Shown here: positions 1 through 9,900 of the stretch, in pieces
Layout: every line of letters begins with the position of its first letter
How positions within the stretch are numbered: position 1 is the stretch's first letter
Assembly: GCA_037043235.1 (NCBI GenBank)
Contig: JAWRVZ010000013.1
Span: forward strand, 5,021,501-5,085,500
Reading direction: 5' to 3'
Length of the DNA: 64,000 bases
DNA from: Rhodeus uyekii
Taxonomy: Eukaryota; Chordata; Actinopteri; Cypriniformes; Acheilognathidae
Program-made: the position numbers and the translations under genes
Notes under the pieces: generated by a model
What the model saw: only the letters and a program-made list of their open reading frames with translations
Database searches by the model: none
What the model was told of the DNA's origin: nothing

Positions 1-259
1 GGATCCCCACGTTTATATGAGGAGTTGAAACACAAAGCACACACCACATTTGTGACGGCACGCGTCAACTCCGGTGCCAGATCCACAGCTCTGTTCTGGG
101 TTTCAGTCAACACTTCACACATCGAGCTCGCCTCCCTGCAAACTTTAGGTGGAGAAGAAGAATTGGTTAACTGGTTCTGTATAATCTACATATATTATAC
201 CTTCTTTACATGTTTGTATAATATCATGTTGGGTGCTGTGTAGCTGCAGTGATACTCAC

Positions 260-822
260 TTATCTTCTCAATAGAAACTGAACCTTCACCAAACATACAC
301 AGAGCTCCATGCACCATTTTCCGATGGAACTTCCACGTGGAACTGTAGTCAGCAAATGCAATGTCTTTCCCATCTCGAGTTAACAAGTCTGTTGTAACCT
401 TGAAGACAATTATAATAAGCATCATTTAAAAAGAAAATAATCTTATTTGTGAAACTCAATTGTGGATAAAAGTGATTCAGTTTACTTACAGTTCGTGGCC
501 TTCCTGCAAATATTTTTCCTTTTTTGATCAGGACCTCTTTTGCATGATGGTGGTTGTTCACAACAAGGATTTTGTGGGAGCCCATCATGAGGGAATAAAG
601 ATCTCCGTATTTCTTTTGTAATTGTTGAAAGACGATGTGTGGAGGATTGTCGCTCACTAGGCTGAGTAGACTCCCAATGATGGGCAATGATGGGAGGCTC
701 GGAGGAGCTCTGTCGCCTGGCACAAATCCATTCATCTTCCTTTTAAGATACAGCGCAGCCAGAGTTACTGCAGATAAAAGACATGAACAGAGAAGCCATG
801 GCAAGATGAGCGGTTCAGACAT
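260..822 (-). CDS. cyp17a1: Steroid 17-alpha-hydroxylase/17,20-lyase, exons 1-2 (partial)
   Basis: Microsomal cytochrome P450 that 17-hydroxylates pregnenolone and progesterone and cleaves the 17,20 bond, the branch point to androgens and cortisol. Two exons are visible: 490-822 (ATG at 820-822, 111 codons) and 260-398 (139 nt), joined in frame through a gtaag donor and an ag/gtt acceptor; exon 2 ends at a gtgagt donor. The rest lies beyond the left edge. Residues 1-30 form a hydrophobic ER anchor, followed by the proline-rich hinge (PPSLPSLP) and the family segments KKYGDLYSLMMGSHK and FADYSSTWKFHRKMVHGAL. The haem cysteine region is outside the window. An in-frame ATG 21 nt further upstream would add seven residues; I chose the downstream ATG because it gives the normal P450 N-terminus. 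The alternative, cyp17a2, is less likely because the neighbours match the CYP17A1 locus. Confidence 0.95.
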
Positions 823-900
823 TGTTAGTATACATTCAACCAAGTGTCCACCAGCTCAATCTAAAACAGAACTCCCCGTATGAGCAAGCCGACAGGAGAC

Positions 901-907
901 TTTTATG
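901..907 (-). promoter_or_regulatory. TATA-like box of cyp17a1
   Basis: On the minus strand the sequence reads GCATAAAAG, about 80 bp upstream of the cyp17a1 start codon. That predicts a start site near 870-876 and a 5' leader of roughly 50 nt. Further upstream, at 925-933, the minus strand reads TCAAGGAGG, an imperfect NR5A/SF-1 half site. That site is only suggestive, although SF-1 control of CYP17A1 is well known. Confidence 0.5.
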
Positions 908-1849
908 CAAAATCTTCAATGCCACCTCCTTGACCCTGAAATAGTTTAACTTCATCTATCTAAATGTCATCGGGGCTGCTTTCAACAAAGCTGCTGATTG
1001 GTTCCACCTTTTCAAAGATGCATAAAAGTACGCATGTGAGCTCAACTGATATTTTACACAATTGATATTTACAATTGAACTTTTCTATTCTACTTTTAGC
1101 TTAACTTTGTCATTTATTTTCCTTTTGGAACTTGCAGAAATAGCATTTAATTCCCAGTAATTACTACTGCATTAAATCCATAAAAAATGACACTTTCCAC
1201 AAAATAGGGTACACGATTGAGCTTGAAAATCTTTTAATGTTTAAATGCCTTTTTCAATAAATGGTCCGGGGAAGGAGGAACTTAACCTTCAGAAATTAAC
1301 CACAGGTCAAACAAAAATGTATATGAACTTTTCTTGAAGATGTCTTGTTTTCTGATCATTTTCTATAGTGTTTTTGTACACATAAAAACTTTGTTTTGAG
1401 TGTTTTTTGCAGTTTTATACAAATAGTTACAGAATGACATTAAATAAACATTAAATCGCATAGATAAAATTAATACTAAAAAGACTTAAAATAAAAATAA
1501 CTAAATAAAATATAACCTATAGCCTAATTGGTGGTTTAATGTAATATATTAATGAATAATACAAATCTTAAAGTAATATGTTTTTCTGATAATAACTGGA
1601 TTAATTGTATTAATTCGTATTTTAAGATTTGCTACTTTTAATTATTTTTTATGTTAAATAATTGCTTCTATTTTTTTATTGTAGAATTATTTTTAAGTAA
1701 AAACTACTGTTTTCACAACACAAAATTAAATGGGCTTGACTTTGCTGAATCGGAAGAGCTTCTTTTTTTAGATACATTTTTCATAGTAGGCTAGTAGTGT
1801 CGCGTTCACAATTTAAATTGTCCCTCTCTCTCTCCCGTAGTAAACAGTG
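908..1849. other. Head-to-head intergenic region cyp17a1/borcs7
   Basis: Divergent upstream region of cyp17a1 (minus) and borcs7 (plus). The part from 1060 to 1790 is very AT-rich and has no ORF or gene-like block. A pyrimidine run just before 1841 (ctctctctctcccgtag) resembles a splice acceptor, so borcs7 may have an untranslated exon further upstream. No CpG-rich core was seen. Confidence 0.5.
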
Positions 1850-3561
1850 ATGGCTTCCTCCGAGACACAGTCGCGTTTCGGTCAATCTGTAAAAGGTTTA
1901 TTGTCTGATAAAGTCACTTCTTGCAGTGGAGATGTGATCGCTCTAACCCGTCAAGTGTTGAAAGGATCCCGGAGCCAAGAAGTAAATACACGAAACGTTT
2001 TCCAACGCGATATTGTTTCTGTAACTGCTTCCTTTTTGTCTACTTCTTCGGGGTTTTTTTTAGCAATAGTGAACGAGACTCAAAACTTATTTTTGTATTG
2101 CATAGGCCCGAATATTGGGTGTCATATTATGTTCAGACATTAGGTTTTTGGACTTGGTCTGTTAAAATAAAAATAAAAAACTCCGTATTAATGCAATTAA
2201 CTTATATAAATTAAAGTATTTACATCGGTTTCTTCTCCGTTACAGCTACTCAGCCAGGCAGCGAGAAATATGGTAATTCAAGAAGATGCCATTCTGCATT
2301 CTGAAGATGTAAGTGATATAAAAGCATCATTTTATATATACAGTGGAGTTCACTTATCTCGAGTCACGGTTAACTCTCCAATCCTATTATGTCGACGTTT
2401 TTGAAGTGTAACCGCCAAACTCCCTATTTGTCTTAGTATTTTCTTGTGGGTTATGTCAATTCTTTTACGTCGCCGAAATCTAATATCTCGAGCACAAAAG
2501 AGGGACAAATTCACCACTTCACATTGTTATCTCGTGACTCGAGCGTACCTAGTTCACTGCGCATGCGCTGAGTTTGCCTTTCACGTGGATCGCGGTCCGC
2601 TCACAGTTCACTCACTCTCGTTGATCTCACCTGAGGGATAACACGCTGTAGCTATTCTGTTTTTTGTTTTCTTCTAAAAATGTCTGGAGGTGTTAAGAGA
2701 GAACTGTACAATCAATCAATAGAGAAAAAGTATGAAATCGTACTGCAGCTAGAAAAAGGAACAAAACCGGCAGACCGTAGTCGTCAGCATGGCATTCCAG
2801 CAAACACCATTTCAGGATGGAAAAAGAAGGCCGACGTGATAAAGCAAATGTACGAGAAGTCTGTCTTTGATCCAGAAAGACATATGCATTTTACATATGC
2901 CTTTTGTTGTTAGCAAACATATACACAGAACAGTCTATTTTTTTAGATGAATGCCGATTGCTTCATCAAACAAATCGCGGCAACACTGTTGTGTAAAAAG
3001 ACACCAGAAACACAAGCATGTACATTCTCATTTAATAACTCACATCATGTACATCAATACATTTTCATTTTTCTTTCTTGCGAGGGTTGTTGTCTTTGGC
3101 TCTGACAGCTGGCGCGCCACACTTCCACTATCACTCTGACAGCTGGCGCTGATAGGCTGTCTGACCTGTCAATCATGCAAGAAGACGTGGTTGGCTGTGC
3201 TGCCATGAAGGCGGGCTCTTCTCATCTCATCCGACGCTTCTGATTCTGACTTGTGTTTGTTTTCTTATTGTGTGAATTTCGCGCACAAGCACTGTGTACT
3301 TAGCCTGAACAGTTAGGGATAATTGATGTCATGCGACAAACATTTGAAATTCGAAATGTGATCTTACACAAAAAAGTTCATCAATCTATGGGTGCGGGTT
3401 ATGTCAACGATTTTTTACACAGAACCCCAAACCCGCTGGCTATATGAGCGTGCGGATTATCTGCTTCTGCGGGTTATATGTGGGAAAATCGATAATATGT
3501 TCTATGGGTTATCTTGATAAACGGTTATCTCGATGTTAACTCCACTGTATGTATGTATGTA

Positions 3562-3601
<40 letters not shown>

Positions 3602-4135
3602 TATGTATTAAATAAGCTTACGACTATTGATATATCTTTAATAAAGCAGGTTTAACTTCTCTAAGTATCTTTATTCTTACAGAGTCTACGGAAAATGTCT
3701 ATTATAACAACCCACTTGCAATATCAGTAAGTATATGAGTACATTAGTGCATTTATCTTCATTAATATCTTGCACACTACCTGTCAAAAGTTTGGCAGTA
3801 TGTCTCTGGTGTGTCTCATGAATTTAAACGCCTTTAGATTCTAAGTCTATACATGCGTAAAATAATCTAATTAGTTTTGTAAGCGAGTGCCTCTGTATAC
3901 ATTTTTGTTACTAAACAAAATTTAACTTTTGATTTGTTTAACCTTAAATGAGTGAGTCTAATAGATTTTTTTTAAATCTCCAGGCAAGAGGCCATTCAAA
4001 AGAAGTAAGTCATGATATTTACATCATTAAAATGTATACTAAAATTAAATTTAATAACTCCTCATTGTTAATGTCTTTCACAGTGTAGAGCACTCCAAGA
4101 ACTTGCAGGACCAGCTAAGACACTTGATGAAATAA
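1850..4135 (+). CDS. borcs7: BLOC-1-related complex subunit 7 (diaskedin)
   Basis: Small subunit of BORC, the complex that recruits Arl8 to lysosomes and couples them to kinesin for outward movement. Coding exons: 1850-1981, 2246-2308, 3683-3726, 3984-4004 and 4084-4135, all with GT-AG borders, giving 312 nt or 103 aa. Exon 1 encodes SRFGQSVKGLLSDKVTSC and DVIALTRQVLKGSRS; exon 2 encodes AARNMVIQEDAILHSED; exon 3 encodes SLRKMSIITTHLQYQ; the last exons give QEAIQKN and VEHSKNLQDQLRHLMK. The product is helical with no membrane segment, and is about as long as mammalian BORCS7. Exon 4 is a 21-nt microexon. Intron 2 carries a pogo/Tigger-like insertion. The start at 1850 is the first ATG of the exon. 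A polyadenylation signal is not certain; ATTAAA at 4686-4691 is one candidate. Confidence 0.95.
2341..3547 (+). mobile_element. pogo/Tigger-like DNA transposon, internally deleted
   Basis: The element begins CAGTGGAGTT and ends AACTCCACTG, so its ends are inverted. The next bases also pair imperfectly: both ends contain versions of ATCTCGAG and GGTTAACTC/GGTTATCTC. It is flanked on both sides by TA (2339-2340 and 3548-3549), the target duplication of the Tc1/mariner/pogo group. At 1207 bp it is too short for a full element. It keeps only the start of a transposase gene (2680-2913) followed by non-coding sequence. It lies in intron 2 of borcs7 in the sense direction. Confidence 0.85.
2680..2913 (+). 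pseudogene. Truncated pogo/Tigger transposase, CENP-B-type HTH only
   Basis: A 77-aa ORF from an ATG. It matches the N-terminal helix-turn-helix of pogo/Tigger/jerky/CENP-B proteins: KKYEIVLQLEKGTK, then RSRQHGIPANTISGWKKK, the typical 'x-x-G-I-x-x-x-T-I-x-x-W-x-K' recognition pattern. The DDE catalytic domain is absent and the frame ends after about 10 unrelated residues. It is therefore not a working transposase, although the DNA-binding half is uninterrupted. Confidence 0.75.
3547..3598 (+). repeat. (GTAT)n/(GT)n microsatellite
   Basis: About five GTAT units followed by about 15 GT units, directly abutting the 3' end of the pogo-like element in borcs7 intron 2. Confidence 0.9.
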
Positions 4136-6500
4136 TGGAGCTCTCCTAACGTTACGCTGTGGATATAGCTTGCTCTAGTTTTTCATTGATTTATTTTTAT
4201 TTTTATAAACCATAGATCACATCATAATTTGAGACTGCAGATGATGGTTCTTTTCGTGGCAGATTGCTCTTTTAGAAAATGCACAGGTCATCATCCTCCT
4301 CTTCTCTGTGACCTGTTTCTGGATGCTCATACAAAAAATGTGCAAGACCTTCAAGTGAAGGCTTTTGTGAGAGGCTGTTTCCAGTGTTCATATTTGTCTT
4401 TTTGAAATGATTGCACAATGTCAAATTGGTTTGCACTGTTTGTGTCTCATCTTTTAAGCATACATTTATGTAAGAACATTTGCTTTTAGACTTTGTTCTC
4501 TAATTCACTGTACACAAACTATACAAATTGTATTTTCTTGTTAAATTATGTCTGTCTTCTGTGTTGTTAAACTTCAATATATTTGTATAAAGTGCCACAA
4601 ATAATTGTTTCTGCACATTTTTAATTTTTTTTATTTGTGTGTGTGTTTGTGTGTGAGAGAGCGAGAGAGAGCTTGGAGCAACTTCATTAAATATATGTGG
4701 GAAACTATGGCAAATGGATGAAATGTGACCTTTGTTGAAACTCCAACATGGGGATAAATGATAACGTTTATCCCACATGCAATATCAGCAGCTCCTCTGC
4801 AAGGGCAAGCAGATGGATGTCCTAGACCGAGAGAGCGAGGCCTTGAGCATAACTATCTACTTCAACAAAGTTTTGACTTGTATTTGCAAGATGTGTGCAT
4901 ATATTTTTAACATTTCAGTCAAAATATAACTGAGGATCAAAGACTATACAGATTTAAAAAATGTTAACAGTATTGTAACGATTGCGTTTATAATATGTTG
5001 ACAGTTATATAACTTATAAAATAATAATTCAAGAAAATAATAAAAACATTAGAAACCTTGAGAAAAAGTAAAATATCGACAGCTATAATAAATACAAATT
5101 CATTCGAAGTGATTGCTAAATTAATTTGCACATCTGCCCATTCATACTCACAGGTTCATGGAAGACCTTGATTTGGAAAGAATGTTTTGTACCTCCCATA
5201 GCTCTACTTATCAGTAACCAAGGTCTATAATAAAGTAGTCTTGCAACTTGCCAATAGCTTGTGTAAAAGAAAGTCTTGATTTAGTCATTAACATCTTAGT
5301 ATATATTTTCAAAAGGATAATGTCTTATGACGTAATATATAAAAAAAATATTTTTTGCATTGCTCTATGTGGAATCTTCATAGAAATCGATCAAAGTAAC
5401 ATTGACACAATTATAATTCCTCCTTTTTATACCATTTTATTTTGTTCTATAATATTTAATTGATCATTGATTTATGCAAAAACACCAGCTTTCGTTCTAA
5501 ACTTGATATTGAGCATAATAAAGCAAACTATAAATATTTGCAGAGCTAAACACGGTTGTTTTCGTGTTTTGCCATTTAAATCTGCAAAATTTTCTTGCGC
5601 TTTTGATGTTGCCCAGTATGACTCATTTATGTTCAAGTACTGATTTTGGAAAAGGAGGATGTTCGTTTAGTAGTCAATGTGCGTTATTGTTAGGGTTTGG
5701 CTCCCTCTATAGGCAAAACAGCAGACAAACACCTTGGAGTAAGATTGCAGTTTTTAGAGACTACAAGGATGCAATAATCCTGTTATAAATGAAGGTAATA
5801 GGTTATGATATCGTTTTTAAATATTGCAAAATATATACAGTATATTCCCGTTGATCACATATCGCATGCTCATTTAAGCTGAAAGACGGTTTTCCAAAAC
5901 AATGTCAGTGTAACAATGTTTCCAATCACGATGTGATTCAGAGCAGAAGAGAGCAAGAAAGTATCGCACTAAACTCTACTCCCTCAATCTTAATATGTAA
6001 CCTGTTTGCATGAGTCTACATACATATAGCCCTTTTTAGGGTTCAATTTTGGCATATTTGTATAGGTTTCCACAAATTGCATTGAGATTGCAAAAACGTT
6101 TTTGTGCTATTTTGCTTTTGTGAATAAACTTATCGCAATAATAGTTAAATATAAAATAGATACAAAAAGAGATTTGGATTTTTTCCTCACATTTATACTT
6201 TTTGAATATCACATAGTTCTAATAGCTATTGTTTTATTAAAAATATATGTAAAATATGTAAAATGTAAAATGTATTGTTTTTTCATATCCAGTTTAAAGA
6301 ATTTCTAAAAGGTGACAGAATAAAGGCAATTTAAAAAAATCTTAAATTAATTTTTAATAACCTTAATTTAAACTAGCATTCATGTTTTCATTTGATGAAA
6401 AATCACAAACTCTTAGTTCTCCAACTCTTTTTAACTGAATTAATTAAATCTCTTTCTCTCTCTCTGAATTAACCTACTGTATTTCAATCCGTTTCTGCGA
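4136..6500. other. borcs7 3' UTR and AT-rich spacer; no gene seen
   Basis: The borcs7 3' UTR starts at 4136; its end is not clear (ATTAAA at 4686, AATAAA near 5229). The rest is AT-rich with only short chance ORFs (5248-5463, 5564-5788, 6102-6308) that lack family motifs and splice context. In human, AS3MT occupies this position. I looked for methyltransferase-like exons on both strands and recognised none. Confidence 0.6.
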
Positions 6501-6923
6501 TGTTTTGGCAAGTAGTTTCAATGGTGAGATACCGTTGGCCGCCGACGACCACTCCCACCTTTTAGGCACATTTCATTTTACCCGCTGATTGGTCTTTGGA
6601 AACACCCACTACCGGATTTAAGTCCGATAGCACCGCCTCTCCAGCGACATCTCACGCGATGTCATTGGACGCGCCCGCTTTTCATTTGCATACTCAAGCG
6701 GATTGGTCAAAACGAATGTCCGTCAATAGCCATCTGTACTCACAGCAGTTCACATAGAGCGTGCTGTTGTGTCATCGTGGTGCAGAGAGGCAGCGATACG
6801 CGGTGAGTAATGCCGGCCTTGTTGCTTGATGTCAGGGCGGCTATAGAGAGGATGAAGTCGGGCGCGGATTCCCTCTGACTGTGGCATCCTACATTCATTG
6901 ACTAAAGTCTGCCCATTGTCAAC
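6501..6923 (+). promoter_or_regulatory. cnnm2 promoter and 5' leader
   Basis: GC content rises sharply here. Three inverted CCAAT boxes (ATTGG) lie at about 6587-6592, 6663-6668 and 6701-6706, spaced 76 and 38 bp apart. An octamer ATTTGCAT lies at 6684-6691 between the last two. No TATA box was seen. The leader contains a good splice donor (CG/GTGAGT) near 6803, which might serve an alternative untranslated exon. Confidence 0.55.
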
Positions 6924-9900
6924 ATGGCAGAGCAATGGACCGCAGTGCCCACTTCTAATATGGCGGCGCTGAACCGGGCTAGATCATTGACTGTTATATT
7001 CTTAATTGTCAGCAGTTGTCTGATCAGTAGCATTGATGGTAAAGACGCGCCAGAAGAGACTGTCATCATCGGCCTCCGGCTCGAGGACACCGACGAGGTG
7101 TCGTTTATGGACGGAGGCGTTTTGCGCGTCAGCGAGCGATCTCGTGTCAGGTTAAGAGTCTATGGGCAAAACATCAACAACGAGACGTGGTCCAAACTCG
7201 CCTTTACCGAACACAGCAGCAGCGGCAGCGGCGGCGCACCTGCGGAGAGCCAGAGCCCCGGAGACGCACCTGCCTCGCATCCCTGCGGCATCCGATCCTC
7301 CGACATCATCATCCTGCCTAACGTGGAGGTAAACAGAAAGACATCTGGAATTATCGAATTAGAGGTGAAGCCTCTGCGAAAAACAGAGAAGAGTAAACTT
7401 TATTACCTGTGCATCGCCGCCACGACACCTGGCGCGCAGGACTCGTGGTCCGAGAACACCTGGTTCTATCACGACGGGCGCGACACTAAAGTGCTCGTGG
7501 TGGAGGAGAAAAAGTTCCTGCTGCCTTTCTGGCTGCAGGTTATTTTTATTGCCATGTTGTTGTGTTTGTCCGGCATGTTCAGCGGGCTGAATCTGGGACT
7601 GATGGCGCTGGATCCCATGGAGCTCCGGATTGTCCAAAACTGCGGGACTGAGAAGGAGAAGAATTACGCGAAGAAGATCGAGCCGGTCCGAAGCCAAGGA
7701 AACTATCTTCTGTGCTCTTTGCTCTTGGGAAATGTTCTTGTCAATACCACTTTGACTATTCTGCTCGATGACATCGCAGGATCGGGGCTGATCGCTGTGG
7801 TGGTGTCCACTATAGGGATCGTTATATTCGGGGAAATAGTGCCACAAGCCATCTGCTCCAGGCATGGGCTCGCCGTGGGCGCTAACACAATATTCCTGAC
7901 CAAATTTTTCATGATCCTCACTTTCCCTGCGTCCTATCCCGTCAGTAAACTCCTGGACCACGTGCTGGGGCAGGAGATAGGCACTGTGTACAACAGGGAA
8001 AAGCTGCTGGAGATGCTCAGGGTGACAGATCCGTATAATGACCTGGTGAAAGAGGAGCTCAACATCATCCAGGGTGCTCTGGAGCTCAGGACTAAAACTG
8101 TGGAGGATGTCATGACACCTTTGCGAGACTGCTTCATGATCGCCGGTGATGCCATCCTGGACTTCAACACCATGTCTGAGATCATGGAGAGCGGCTACAC
8201 GCGCATACCTGTATATGAGGGCGAGAGGTGTCATATTGTGGACCTGCTGTTTGTCAAGGACCTGGCCTTTGTGGATCCAGATGATTGCACGCCGTTGAAA
8301 ACCATCACCAAGTTCTACAGCCACCCTCTGCATTTTGTCTTCAATGATACAAAGCTGGATGCCATGCTCGAGGAGTTTAAAAAAGGTAAAGTTTTCTTTT
8401 CTTAAATAATTCAGCTATTAACTAAACCATTATGCTCTAGGATGTTTTGCTTGTTTTTAAAGCGACACTGTTAAGGAATTCAGCTATATAATAAATACGC
8501 TCAAAGAGTTTAATAGCTAACGTTTTATACAGCTGCATTGAGTTACGTCTTTTGTCAACTTTTGAATAATTTCGCTATATGGTTATACAAGTATGCGTGA
8601 GGAGTTTATAAAAGGTAAGGTTGTATATAATTTCAGTGTTGAATAATTAATCTATATTTTCTTTCATGTTATTAACGTATGTTTTAACAGCATTTTCAAA
8701 CTTTCAATTGCTACTAAAGTTAGAGAATTTAGGACATGGAAGTCAAAACAGTGCAGTTCTAAAGCTGTCATATGATAGAGCTGACAAACGTGGAAAAAAG
8801 AACCCATTGTTAATATTTATTGCTTTACCACTGATATTTACATATCATCACATAAAGTCTTTAAGATATTTGGCAAACGTTGCTAGGATGACACTTCAAA
8901 ATCATGTTCATAGTATTCCTAACTTTCTAATGTCTGCAATTTCTTACTAAGTATTTTATAATGTGGTAAATGTAGTTAATTTCTTAATGACAGTTATAAT
9001 GAAGTCTGGCGTTGAGGATCCCTGGGTCTGTAAAACCGAGAACTATTGGAAGTGTTAAATGTCATTGCTCAGCTTCAGTAAGTAGTGTCATTATTGATCT
9101 TAATGTAAAATGTTACTTGAAGATGGTACCTTGTTGATGAGATCTGTGGGATTTAATAATGACAGCTTAAGAGGAGTTAATTAAACTTCACAGCTAGTGA
9201 TACAAACCTGTCTCTGACTCAGATATAACATCGATCTCTGGAGTTCATGAAAACACTGTTGTCTTAAGCTTTCATTTTACAACATCGCAGTCATCCCATT
9301 AAGCCGTTTTACGATTGCTGTTAAGGGAGTCAATCCTTCAACAGCCACTAAGCAATCACTCTGGCTTGTGATTTTTCATTCATTGCCCAGAGCATTCAGA
9401 ACATGATATCTGAAAGAATGAATTATTTTCCGACAGCAATATGAGTGGGTCAGGTTATGGTATTATGCTCTGTAGAGGAATGCAGCCGTGACATATGTAT
9501 TTAAAGGCACAGTTAAAATATGTCTTGATGGGTTATTTCAGTGTAAGTGCCTTTTTTTATGGTGTCATTTTTAAACATGCTGCCACCCAGTTGTGGACAC
9601 AGACCATAGTAGGACCGTGGCCTGGCATTCCACAAATTGTGGTTGAACAGGAAATGGACTTAAACAGATTTGGGCAACAATTGAGGTATGTGTAGTTTAG
9701 TGCCAAGCTGGAGTCCATCAACAAAGCCTGTCTTAGAAGCCTCCACATCTCCTGTGTAAAGGACTCCATGTCACCCACATAAGCCTTTCTCGCCATTTCT
9801 TTGTTGTTACTCGACCTACCTTTCAAACTGTGTTTACTCGACACAAAAGTAGTGATATGCTGTTATGGTAAAAGCATGTTGTCACCTGATGTGTCAAAGG

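Noticed and set aside
7359..8333. 324-codon minus ORF opposite cnnm2 exon 1
   Set aside because: Antisense shadow of a long coding exon; no domain, and the plus frame is clearly CNNM2.
9557..9844. 95-codon minus ORF in cnnm2 intron 1
   Set aside because: Considered as a transposon fragment but matched no transposase or reverse transcriptase motif.
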